Shown here: piece by piece, positions 1-5,275 of the stretch
How the letters are laid out: each line of letters opens with the position of its first letter
Position numbering within the stretch: the first letter of the stretch is position 1
NCBI GenBank assembly: GCA_030040395.1
Contig: JASHTU010000313.1
Coordinates: 1 to 5,653 of the forward strand
Direction: 5' to 3'
Origin: Acidobacteriaceae bacterium
GTDB taxonomy: Bacteria; Acidobacteriota; Terriglobia; Terriglobales; Acidobacteriaceae
Length of the DNA stretch: 5,653 bases
Translations under genes and position numbers: made by a program
The notes under the pieces: model-generated
Told to the model about the DNA's origin: nothing
Database searches by the model: none
Seen by the model: only the letters and a program-made list of their open reading frames with translations

Positions 1-299
1 GGGCGCACCAGCAGGCCGGGCAGGCTCACCGCAGTCGCCGCCAAAGCATGAATGGCTGTGATCAGCAACGGCGGCGCGCCGGGATAAGAAGGGCAGGAAG
101 GCGGAACGGTGAATGCCGGCCGCGGGTCGGGCGGCATTTGCGGCATCATGGCCGCCATTTGCACAGCCATGGCGCAGTGGTGCGCCCCGTTCCGCCGGCA
201 GCAGGCCGGAAGGTAGGCGTCATCGCTGGCTTGGAGCGTGGCCGAGAGCGGTCCCAGCCCAAACACCAGGATGAGGAGGATGGACAACCCGCGCCGCAT
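1..299 (-). CDS. Small exported Cys/His/Met-rich protein, C-terminus cut by window edge
   Basis: The reverse strand is open from an ATG at 299 to the left edge (99 codons, no stop). Residues 1-24 look like a Sec signal peptide: a basic start (MRRG), a hydrophobic core (LSILLILVFGLG) and a likely cleavage after LQA. The mature part begins near SDDAYLPACCRRNGAHHC and carries C33, C34, H40, H41 and C42, then a Met-rich stretch (M44, M48, M51, M52, M55), a Pro-rich stretch and C69. Residues 77-98 are hydrophobic again. This Cys/His/Met pattern suggests binding of a soft metal such as copper outside the cytoplasm, which is inference. I recall similar CCRR..HHC small proteins annotated as hypothetical in Acidobacteriota, but no named family is claimed. 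In-frame TAG at 314-312 limits the start; GTG at 305 is an alternative. The Shine-Dalgarno is weak. It is divergent from hom. Confidence 0.72.
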   Translation of the reverse strand, partial: MRRGLSILLILVFGLGPLSATLQASDDAYLPACCRRNGAHHCAMAVQMAAMMPQMPPDPRPAFTVPPSCPSYPGAPPLLITAIHALAATAVSLPGLLVR

Positions 300-400
300 C
301 TGCACTCTATGCTACACGACCCTCACCCCACGGCTCGCAGCTTGCAGCCGGTCGCGTATCATCGGGATATCGCGGCGTGCTTTTCGATCCTTTCGCGGGC

Positions 401-406
401 GAGGGA
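401..406 (+). promoter_or_regulatory. Shine-Dalgarno that sets the hom start
   Basis: GAGGGA lies 6 nt upstream of the GTG at 413. The earlier in-frame GTG at 377 has no purine-rich element before it, so 413 is the better start. This is read directly from the sequence. Confidence 0.6.
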
Positions 407-412
407 ATTTCC

Positions 413-1720
413 GTGTCGCAAGCTCAGGTAACCGCAGCTTCCGTCGAGTTTTCCGGCGTGCCCTCGCACGAGGCGCGCCGTCATCGCCCGCTGCGCATCG
501 GCCTCTTCGGCTTCGGCACGGTGGGCAGTTCGGTGGCGCGGATTCTGGTCGAGTCGAAGCCGCGGGAGCTGGAGCTTACCCATGTCTTCAACCGTAACGT
601 GGCGCGCAAGCGCGTGGACTGGACGCCGGCCGGGGTGGTGTGGAGCGAGAACGCCGATGAGGTGCTGGCCTCCGATGTCGACGCCGTGGTCGAGCTGGTG
701 GGCGGCCTCGATCCCGCAGGCTCCTGGGTGCGCCGCGCCCTGGAAGCCGGCAAGAGCGTGGTCACCGCCAACAAGAAGCTGATCGCTTATCACGGCGTGG
801 ACCTGGAGCGGCTGGCCGCGGCCAAAGGCGGGCATCTCAAATTCGGAGCCGCCGTGGCCGGCGGCATTCCCGTGATTCCCGGGCTCGAACAGGGCATGGC
901 CGGAGATCGCATCGAGCAGATCAAGGGGATTCTCAACGGCACCTGCAACTTCATCCTCAGCCAAATGGAGAGCGGCGCGGAGTACGAGACGGTTTTGGCC
1001 ACGGCGCAGGCCCGCGGCTATGCCGAGGCCGACCCCACGGAAGACGTAGGCGGATTCGACGCCCGCTCGAAGCTCGCCATCCTCATGCGCCTGGCGCTCC
1101 GCGTCCAGGTCGATCCCGAAGAAATTGCGCCTCGCCCCATCACCACTATCACCGCCGTCGATTTCAGCTATGCGCGGGATCTCGGCTGCACCATCCGACA
1201 GGTGGCGCGCGCCGAGCAATTGCACGGGCATCTTGCCGCCACGGTGGGTCCCATGCTGGCGCCATTGCGCTCCCCGTTGGCCTGGTCGCAGGGCACGGAG
1301 AACATGGTCATCGTAACCGGCCACTACGGCGGGGATGTGGTTTTCTCCGGCCACGGCGCTGGAGGTCATCCAACAGCGGTCGCGGTGGTCAGCGATCTGC
1401 TGGCGCTCGCGCACGGCTCGCGGCGGGTTGAGATTCCGTCCGCCCCCGCAAGCATTGGAACCGAATTCGAAGTTCCCCATTACATCCGCTTCCTGGTCGC
1501 CGACCGGCCGGGAATCGTGGCCGCCATTACCGGGGCGCTGGCCGAGGAACGCATCAACATCCGGGCTATCGTGCAAAAGCCGGGCTACCCGGCGGATGCG
1601 CTGCCCTTCGTGGTGACTGTCGAGCCTTGTAAGTCTTCGGCGCTCAAGCGCGCCCTGGAGCGGGTGCGGGGCATGGATTGGATGCTGGTCGAGCCGCTCG
1701 ATTTGCAGATGCTGGAATAA
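413..1720 (+). CDS. hom: Homoserine dehydrogenase with ACT domain
   Basis: It reduces aspartate semialdehyde to homoserine with NAD(P)H, in the cytoplasm, at the branch to threonine, methionine and isoleucine. From the GTG at 413 the protein has 435 residues, usual for the ACT-bearing form. Residues 28-122 form the Rossmann domain with GFGTVG at 33-38 and TANKKL at 118-123. The catalytic domain shows NGTCNFIL (175-182) and the family signature DVGGFDARSK (211-220), in which E205, D216 and K220 match the expected catalytic Glu, Asp and Lys. SGHGAGGHPTA follows at about 312-322. The C-terminal ACT domain (about 356-428, with FLVADRPGIVAAITGAL) is the usual site of threonine feedback. A separate start at 377 would add 12 residues but lacks a ribosome site. 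No thrB, thrC or aspartokinase gene is adjacent; after the TAA comes a heptad repeat, so it is probably monocistronic here. Confidence 0.96.
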   Translation: MSQAQVTAASVEFSGVPSHEARRHRPLRIGLFGFGTVGSSVARILVESKPRELELTHVFNRNVARKRVDWTPAGVVWSENADEVLASDVDAVVELVGGLDPAGSWVRRALEAGKSVVTANKKLIAYHGVDLERLAAAKGGHLKFGAAVAGGIPVIPGLEQGMAGDRIEQIKGILNGTCNFILSQMESGAEYETVLATAQARGYAEADPTEDVGGFDARSKLAILMRLALRVQVDPEEIAPRPITTITAVDFSYARDLGCTIRQVARAEQLHGHLAATVGPMLAPLRSPLAWSQGTENMVIVTGHYGGDVVFSGHGAGGHPTAVAVVSDLLALAHGSRRVEIPSAPASIGTEFEVPHYIRFLVADRPGIVAAITGALAEERINIRAIVQKPGYPADALPFVVTVEPCKSSALKRALERVRGMDWMLVEPLDLQMLE

Positions 1721-1725
1721 AGAAA

Positions 1726-1788
1726 GTGATCAGTGATCAGTGGTCAGTGGTCAGGTCTCAGTTGTCAGGTCACAGTTTTCAGTTGCCC
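1726..1788 (+). repeat. Nine degenerate heptads, consensus GTGGTCA
   Basis: Starting 5 nt after the hom stop, the sequence divides into nine 7-nt units without gaps: GTGATCA twice, GTGGTCA twice, GGTCTCA, GTTGTCA, GGTCACA, GTTTTCA and GTTGCCC. Divergence increases to the right. From memory, such GTGGTCA/GTGATCA runs are scattered between genes in Acidobacteriota genomes. It has no T-tract hairpin, so it is not an obvious terminator. The function is unknown. Confidence 0.85.
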
Positions 1789-1812
1789 GGGTGTCGGTGG
1801 GCGGGGTCTAAT
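1783..1812 (+). promoter_or_regulatory. Possible sigma-70 promoter for the small Cys/His protein
   Basis: TTGCCC (1783-1788, 4 of 6 matches to TTGACA) is followed after 18 nt by TCTAAT (1807-1812, 5 of 6 matches to TATAAT). The -35 box would lie in the last heptad of the upstream repeat. A second TCTAAT is at 1825-1830. The predicted leader is about 60 nt. This is motif matching by eye in GC-rich DNA, so confidence is low. Confidence 0.3.
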
Positions 1813-1867
1813 CTAGGGTATGTCTCTAATCCCTACGTTCTTCGTCCTTACGGCGCCGGCCCTCAGC

Positions 1868-1873
1868 GGGAGG
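1868..1873 (+). promoter_or_regulatory. Strong Shine-Dalgarno before a TTG start
   Basis: GGGAGG stands 7 nt upstream of the TTG at 1881. It supports this rare start codon for the small Cys/His protein, which has no in-frame ATG at its N-terminus. Confidence 0.7.
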
Positions 1874-1880
1874 TTGCGCT

Positions 1881-2087
1881 TTGATCGACACGATTTATCG
1901 ATGTGAAATTTGCGGCGAAGAATCCCAGAACCCGGTGCGCTGGATCGTCATCCACTGCAACAACGCGCAACTGACCATCTATAAGTGGACCAAGGAAGCC
2001 GCCGATGCGTACGGCGCGCGGCATTATTGCGGCGAAGCGCACGCGCAGGTGTATGTCAGCCGCTGGCTGGAGGCGGCCTGCTCCTGA
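1881..2087 (+). CDS. Small putative zinc-binding protein, 68 residues
   Basis: A TTG start with a strong Shine-Dalgarno gives 68 residues, read as MIDTIYRCEICGEESQNP and onward. C8 and C11 form a CxxC knuckle, and HYCGEAH near the C-terminus supplies H48, C50 and H54. A four-ligand zinc site from C8, C11, C50 and H54 is plausible, with C26 as a spare. There is no signal peptide or membrane segment, so it should be cytoplasmic. The middle (VRWIVIHCNNAQLTIYKW) looks like beta strands. I recall similar short proteins in Acidobacteriota annotated as hypothetical; no function is known to me. It stands alone between the heptad repeat and the convergent toxin-antitoxin pair. Coding is supported by the ribosome site, the paired ligands and normal composition. 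Confidence 0.75.
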   Translation: MIDTIYRCEICGEESQNPVRWIVIHCNNAQLTIYKWTKEAADAYGARHYCGEAHAQVYVSRWLEAACS

Positions 2088-2130
2088 GCTGCGCCTCCAT
2101 CTCGTCTCTTGGGGCCCGCCAACCGGCAAA

Positions 2131-2202
2131 CCCTTCATCCCCTTTGCGCCGCCCGACGGCGAACCGGCCGGCTCAGCGCCGATTTGCGGGTTCGATGAAG
2201 GG
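2131..2202. repeat. Inverted repeat with 9-bp arms around the convergent gene ends
   Basis: CCCTTCATC (2131-2139) is exactly complementary to GATGAAGGG (2194-2202), with 54 nt between. The right arm lies in the last codons of the PIN toxin gene and the left arm in the gap between the two convergent stop codons. A smaller hairpin sits inside it. It may form a transcript-end structure, but there is no U-tract on either strand. Confidence 0.45.
2147..2161. terminator. Small hairpin between convergent genes, possible weak terminator
   Basis: CGCCG (2147-2151) pairs with CGGCG (2157-2161) around a 5-nt loop, in the 85-bp gap between the stops of the Cys/His protein (+) and the PIN toxin (-). Placement suits a bidirectional terminator, but the stem is short and no T-run follows on either side. 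Confidence 0.22.
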
Positions 2203-2610
2203 GTTCACAATTCGAATCGACCCATAACGTTGTCCCGCAGCCAAATCCTCCGAATAGAGGATGGTTGCGCCGGAATGCACGGCGGCTTGGAGGATCAAGG
2301 CGTCCCAGAAGGAAGTTCTGTAGCGAATCTCGATCTCCAAAGCCTCGATGATCGACTCGTGGGTGTTCGTGATCACTTCCCATGCCGCATAGTCACGGAT
2401 CAGTGATCGGACCTCCTCCGGAGGAAGTGGACTGCCCGCTTTGCGCCGGAGATTGACGCAGAGTTCCTGCAAAACCTGGGTGCTCAAGACGCCGCTGCCC
2501 GAATCCCATAGCCGTTCGACCAGGTTCTGCGCGCGAAGGTGCTTGGCGCCTGCGGAGCGATCATGCGCGTAGACGAGGATGTTGGTGTCGACAAAGCACT
2601 TATCTTTCAT
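2173..2610 (-). CDS. vapC: PIN-domain ribonuclease toxin, VapC type
   Basis: A 145-residue single PIN domain, the normal length for VapC toxins, which are Mg-dependent RNases that cut tRNA or other RNA and are held inactive by a cognate antitoxin. The acidic active-site set is complete: D8 in FVDTNILVYAHD, E49 in STQVLQEL, D103 in SFWDALILQAA and D122 in ILYSEDL. No truncation or missing residue is seen, so it should be active. The open frame extends upstream to 2697, but the start at 2610 (MKDKCFVDTN) begins just before the first PIN strand and overlaps the antitoxin end by 11 nt, which indicates translational coupling. GGGA lies 8 nt before this ATG. The RNA target cannot be read from sequence. 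A non-toxin PIN role is possible but unlikely given the paired antitoxin. Confidence 0.92.
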   Translation of the reverse strand: MKDKCFVDTNILVYAHDRSAGAKHLRAQNLVERLWDSGSGVLSTQVLQELCVNLRRKAGSPLPPEEVRSLIRDYAAWEVITNTHESIIEALEIEIRYRTSFWDALILQAAVHSGATILYSEDLAAGQRYGSIRIVNPFIEPANRR

Positions 2611-2833
2611 GCAATTGGTCCCGCGAGGCAGGGGGCGTCCATTGGAGGTCGAAGCCCTTGCGCAGTCGGGCGAGGGCACGCCGCCGCGCCTTGGCATAGC
2701 CTTTCCGCTCGCGCACGGCTTGTTCCAAATGGAGCGTCACCAGGGCGCTGATGGAGGACCCTTCCTCTGCGGCAAGGACGCGGGCCTGGCGCAGCAGATC
2801 GCTGTCGATTTTCAAGGTAATGTTGGTCTTCAT
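2600..2833 (-). CDS. vapB: Ribbon-helix-helix-like antitoxin, VapB type
   Basis: A 77-residue protein directly upstream of the PIN toxin. Residues 3-10 (TNITLKID) are the N-terminal strand expected to contact DNA as a dimer, and residues 11-42 (DLLRQARVLAAEEGSSISALV and on) supply the two helices of a ribbon-helix-helix fold. The basic stretch 43-60 and the tail FDLQWTPPASRDQLHER would bind and mask the toxin. Upstream ATGs exist at 2851 (adds MKIRAD) and, in the open frame, at 3055. I choose 2833 because the protein then begins at the family's usual MKTN.TLKID and leaves a leader of about 20 nt from the predicted transcription start. No clear Shine-Dalgarno precedes 2833 or 2851, so the exact start is uncertain. 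It should neutralise the toxin and repress its own promoter. Confidence 0.87.
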   Translation of the reverse strand: MKTNITLKIDSDLLRQARVLAAEEGSSISALVTLHLEQAVRERKGYAKARRRALARLRKGFDLQWTPPASRDQLHER

Positions 2834-2837
2834 ATCA

Positions 2838-2870
2838 GCACGTATTTTCATGCAGCACGATTTTACGTGC
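2838..2870. promoter_or_regulatory. Two tandem 16-bp palindromic sites, candidate antitoxin operator
   Basis: On the + strand, 2855-2870 reads GCACGATTTTACGTGC, with perfect 5-bp arms GCACG/CGTGC. The neighbouring 2838-2853 reads GCACGTATTTTCATGC, the same design with one arm mismatch. The copies repeat every 17 bp. They lie between the predicted promoter and the antitoxin start, where VapB-type proteins usually bind. The palindromes are seen directly; their role as operator is inferred. Confidence 0.6.
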
Positions 2871-2888
2871 TCCGGGTGAAAGAAGCAA
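2860..2888 (-). promoter_or_regulatory. Likely sigma-70 promoter of the toxin-antitoxin pair
   Basis: Reading the minus strand, TTGCTT (2888-2883) is followed after exactly 17 nt by TAAAAT (2865-2860, 5 of 6 matches to TATAAT). The -10 box is the 6-bp centre of the perfect palindrome at 2855-2870, so a protein bound there would block RNA polymerase. The -35 box lies 21 bp past the LacI stop codon. Confidence 0.55.
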
Positions 2889-2909
2889 GGCAAGCTTATG
2901 AATCCGGTT

Positions 2910-3986
2910 TTAGAGGGAGCGCGGGGACGGGACCGGTCCGGTGGATTCGCGGACGACGAATTCGGGCTGCATGATGATTTCGGCGGGAAACCTCTTGTCG
3001 CGGTTCTCGATGCGTTCGAGGAGAACCTTGGCTCCGCAGCGGCCCATCTCCGCAAGCGGCTGACGGACGGTGGTTAACGAAGGGGTGGAATAGGCCGCGG
3101 ATTGGATATCGTCGAATCCCACCACCGAAACGTCGTGGGGCACGCTCAGGCCCGCGTCTCTGAGGGCGCGGATGGCCCCGATGGCCGCGATGTCGTTGAA
3201 GCAGAAGATGGCGGTGAAGTCGCGGGTCCGTTCGAGCAGGGCCTGCATGGGCTTGTAGCCAATCTCGGGGGCCATGGGGTGATAGCCGGCCTCCATGGAC
3301 CAGCCCGCCGCATCGATGGCGACGATCAGAGCCGGATCGAGCTGGAGACCGATTTCCGCGGCGACCTGCTGGATCGCCTGCCAGCGGAACTCGGAATCGG
3401 GAATGGCGCGCGGCCCGCGCATCACCGCGACGCGCCGGTGGCCGAGCTCAAAGAGATGGGCGAGCGCCTGGCGCGCGGCCAGAGAATGGTCGAGCACGAT
3501 ATTAGTCACGTTTTCCGCCGCGCCATGCGCGGAAATCGCCACCACCGGGACGGGCGACGCGATGCGGTCGGCAGGCGTATTCAAGAGCAGAAAGCCGTCG
3601 ACGGCGCGCTCCACCAACAGGCGCGGGTAGGCTTCGATGAGCTCGCGCTTCCAGTCATGGCAGGCCGTGAAGTAGAAGTAATGCGCCGCGGTGAGCTCCT
3701 GCACCACGCCGCTCATCACCTGGGTGAAGTAGCCCTCGCTGAGGTCCGGGGCCAGAACGCCTACGCTCATGGAGCGGCTTTGCCGCAGGGAGCGCGCGAA
3801 GTAGTTGGGCCGGTAGTTGAACCGACGCGCCGCCTCCGTCACCCGGTCGCGCGTTTCCTGGGGAATGGATCGCGCCGAGGGCGAGTTGTTCAAAACCAGG
3901 GAAATCGTGGTCTGCGAGAGCTGAAGATGCTCGGCCAGCATCTTCAGGTTCACATGCCCGGGCGCGGCGGGGCTTGCTTTCGTCAT
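2910..3986 (-). CDS. LacI/GalR-family transcriptional repressor
   Basis: A 358-residue cytoplasmic DNA-binding regulator. Residues 12-32 form the helix-turn-helix (VNLKMLAEHLQLSQTTISLVL), followed by the family's FNYRPNYFARSLR, which includes the hinge helix whose leucine normally inserts at a central CpG of the operator. Residues 73-350 are the periplasmic-binding-like effector domain, with VGVLAPD (75-81), ELGHRRVAVMRG (180-191), CFNDIAAIGAI (262-272), VGFDDI (289-294) and LTTVRQPLAEMG (304-315). Length and domain order are normal and nothing is truncated. The ligand is probably a sugar or related small molecule, but it cannot be read here because no transport or catabolic genes are adjacent. 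It is divergent from the enhancer-binding-like gene at 4262 and precedes the toxin-antitoxin pair on the same strand. The ATG at 3986 has only a weak ribosome site. Control of itself through a site at 4020-4029 is plausible. Confidence 0.95.
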   Translation of the reverse strand: MTKASPAAPGHVNLKMLAEHLQLSQTTISLVLNNSPSARSIPQETRDRVTEAARRFNYRPNYFARSLRQSRSMSVGVLAPDLSEGYFTQVMSGVVQELTAAHYFYFTACHDWKRELIEAYPRLLVERAVDGFLLLNTPADRIASPVPVVAISAHGAAENVTNIVLDHSLAARQALAHLFELGHRRVAVMRGPRAIPDSEFRWQAIQQVAAEIGLQLDPALIVAIDAAGWSMEAGYHPMAPEIGYKPMQALLERTRDFTAIFCFNDIAAIGAIRALRDAGLSVPHDVSVVGFDDIQSAAYSTPSLTTVRQPLAEMGRCGAKVLLERIENRDKRFPAEIIMQPEFVVRESTGPVPSPRSL

Positions 3987-3992
3987 ATCCGA

Positions 3993-4022
3993 GTTCTAGC
4001 ACGTTGAGAAAGTGGAGGTAAA
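3993..4022 (-). promoter_or_regulatory. Possible promoter for the LacI repressor, nearly leaderless
   Basis: On the minus strand TTTACC (4022-4017, 4 of 6) and TAGAAC (3998-3993, 4 of 6) are 18 nt apart. The -10 box ends 6 nt before the ATG, so the transcript would be nearly leaderless. That fits the lack of a good Shine-Dalgarno, but the box matches are only moderate. Confidence 0.27.
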
Positions 4023-4029
4023 CCGATTT
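4020..4029. promoter_or_regulatory. Candidate LacI-family operator
   Basis: AAACCGATTT matches the AAANCGNTTT core with a central CpG that is typical of LacI/GalR operators. It begins 34 bp upstream of the repressor's start codon and overlaps the possible -35 box. It is the only such core I find in the 275-bp divergent gap. The flanks are not symmetrical, so it is a half-strength match. Confidence 0.4.
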
Positions 4030-4040
4030 TTTCGTTCGGC

Positions 4041-4061
4041 CCCCCGGCGATCTCCCGGGGG
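4041..4061. other. Strong GC hairpin in the divergent regulatory gap
   Basis: CCCCCGG (4041-4047) pairs perfectly with CCGGGGG (4055-4061) around a 7-nt loop. A run of six T precedes it on the + strand and none follows, so it does not look like an intrinsic terminator for + strand transcription; on the minus strand it is followed by A-rich sequence. The rest of the gap up to 4245 shows no gene, no clear sigma-70 boxes and no sigma-54 element. Confidence 0.45.
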
Positions 4062-4245
4062 AACGGCGAGCGCCCGGGTCCCGCGTGGTTCTACTTTCGA
4101 GGGGTTGGTCTTAACCGCGCCGCGAGGAACTGGCCGGCACCGGGAGCCATTCTTTCGCGATGGGCAGTCCGGCTGGATTTCCTCAAGTTCATGTTTTCCG
4201 CGGATTCGCCGATGAAAAATTTGTTCGGCAGACCGTACATCGGCC

Positions 4246-4252
4246 AAGGAGG
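4246..4252 (+). promoter_or_regulatory. Near-perfect Shine-Dalgarno that decides the regulator start
   Basis: AAGGAGG lies 9 nt before a TTG at 4262 and 18 nt before an ATG at 4271. The spacing favours TTG. An in-frame ATG at 4160 would place this ribosome site inside the coding region and add 34 residues that do not look like protein of this family. Confidence 0.7.
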
Positions 4253-4261
4253 CGAGGCACG

Positions 4262-5242
4262 TTGAGTTCCATGCAGAGCGCCGCTCATCTTCCGTTGCAA
4301 CCTCCCGTTTCCGGCCCCGCACCGCTTTCCGGGCTGGCGCTTCTGGAGATGGATTCCGGTTTTGCCGTGCCAGTGGTCGGGGTCAGCGCCGCATGGCGAA
4401 AGTTGCTGATGCAGGCGGAAATGGCCGCTCCGCATGTGCAGGTGGCGACCATTGAAGGCGAGCACGGGAGCGGAAAGCATACGTTGGCGCGTTATCTTTT
4501 TACCCGCTCCCCGCTGGCCCGCTCGATCTTCCAGCGGCGCGACGCGCGGGAGTGGCTGGCGTCAGACGGCGACCCCGCCACGCTGGCCGGGTTCATGTAC
4601 CTGGATCGCGTGGACCTGCTCGCCGCTCCGGGGCAGGGCTTGCTGCTGGCGGTGCTGAAGAGTCTGCAGGACCGTCCGCCGGGTCGCACGGTGGTGGTGG
4701 CCTCTTCACAAACCTCGCTGCGCCAGATGGCAGGCCAGGGTCTGTTGTTGCCCGATCTGGCCTTCCGGCTGACGGCCATCCGATTTGCCATTCCTCCGCT
4801 GCGCCAGCGGCGGGAAGATGTGGCGCCACTGGCCCAGGCGCTGCTGGACCGACTGTGCATGCGCTATCAGCAGCGGCCGGTGGTCTTCGGTCCGGGCGTA
4901 CTGGCGCGACTGCTGCAGCACGACTGGCCGGGGAATGTGCGCGAGCTGGCGAGTGTGCTGGAAGGAGCGCTGCTTGAAGCCGCGCAGGGCGTCATCCGGG
5001 TCGGGGATCTCGCGCTTCCCGATGGCGCACAGAGCCAACTGGAGGGGCAAGCGGCGGGCAGCGCCGATCATTTGTCCGCCACCCGTCCCGATAATCTTTC
5101 GCTCGACGCCGTGAACCGCCATCACGTGCAGTACGTGCTCGACCTCAACCACGGCAACAAGCTGCGGGCAGCGCGACAACTGGCGATCAGCCGGTCTACG
5201 CTGTATCGCATCCTCGGCAACCAGTCCTTCCTGGCTCGATGA
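4262..5242 (+). CDS. Degenerate sigma-54 enhancer-binding-like regulator (AAA plus Fis HTH), no GAFTGA
   Basis: From the TTG at 4262 the protein has 326 residues. After a short N-terminus without a receiver or other sensor domain comes a shortened AAA+ domain: Walker A GEHGSGKHT (66-74), a Walker-B-like FMYLDRVD (111-118), PPLRQRREDV (178-187) and WPGNVREL (222-229). A Fis-type helix-turn-helix ends the protein (about 281-320, with NKLRAARQLAISRSTLYRIL). Only some 36 residues separate Walker A and B, so the GAFTGA loop that contacts sigma-54 is absent. Walker B has Arg at 116 where Glu is expected, the sensor I position has Ser 149 for Asn, and the first arginine finger is Leu 163; the second (R169) and sensor II (R227) remain. 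I infer a DNA-binding regulator that does not drive sigma-54 polymerase by ATP hydrolysis, perhaps acting with sigma-70 as TyrR or Rhodobacter capsulatus NtrC does. Targets are unknown. Confidence 0.88.
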   Translation: MSSMQSAAHLPLQPPVSGPAPLSGLALLEMDSGFAVPVVGVSAAWRKLLMQAEMAAPHVQVATIEGEHGSGKHTLARYLFTRSPLARSIFQRRDAREWLASDGDPATLAGFMYLDRVDLLAAPGQGLLLAVLKSLQDRPPGRTVVVASSQTSLRQMAGQGLLLPDLAFRLTAIRFAIPPLRQRREDVAPLAQALLDRLCMRYQQRPVVFGPGVLARLLQHDWPGNVRELASVLEGALLEAAQGVIRVGDLALPDGAQSQLEGQAAGSADHLSATRPDNLSLDAVNRHHVQYVLDLNHGNKLRAARQLAISRSTLYRILGNQSFLAR

Positions 5243-5245
5243 CCG

Positions 5246-5264
5246 CGGCGCCGGCCCCGCGCCG
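5246..5264 (+). terminator. GC hairpin just after the regulator stop
   Basis: CGGCGC (5246-5251) pairs with GCGCCG (5259-5264) around a 7-nt loop, starting 3 nt after the TGA. No T-run follows, so it is at best a U-less terminator or an RNA 3' end stabiliser. Confidence 0.35.
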
Positions 5265-5275
5265 AAGCCACCCGG

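Noticed and set aside
377..412. Upstream GTG start of hom
   Set aside because: No purine-rich element precedes it, whereas GAGGGA at 401-406 is correctly spaced from GTG 413.
359..1576. 405-codon open frame on the minus strand across hom
   Set aside because: It lies antisense to a gene with full homoserine dehydrogenase motifs. Its translation is rich in His, Gly, Arg and Ala without domain features, as expected from the opposite strand of a GC-rich gene.
2396..2410. GATCAGTGATCGG in the PIN gene as another heptad repeat
   Set aside because: It resembles two units only and is within a conserved coding frame, so chance is sufficient.
2005..2974. Plus-strand open frames over the toxin-antitoxin pair (2005-2406, 2579-2974)
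   Set aside because: Both lie opposite the PIN toxin and antitoxin, whose catalytic residues, fold motifs and overlap are clear. No ribosome sites or domain features are seen.
3102..4007. 301-codon open frame on the plus strand across the LacI gene
   Set aside because: It is antisense to a complete LacI-family protein. Its translation has low-complexity Arg/Gly/His/Val character and there is no ribosome site.
4160..4261. Extended N-terminus of the enhancer-binding-like gene from ATG 4160
   Set aside because: The AAGGAGG at 4246-4252 points to TTG 4262, and the 34 extra residues have no family-like character.
4100..4261. Sigma-54 promoter before the enhancer-binding-like gene
   Set aside because: TGGCCGGCACC near 4129 looked like a start, but the GG and GC elements with a TTGC-type -12 box at the right spacing are absent.
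3996..4322. 108-codon minus-strand frame in the divergent gap
   Set aside because: It spans regulatory DNA and the start of the opposite gene, is Arg-rich without motifs, and would overlap the LacI promoter region.
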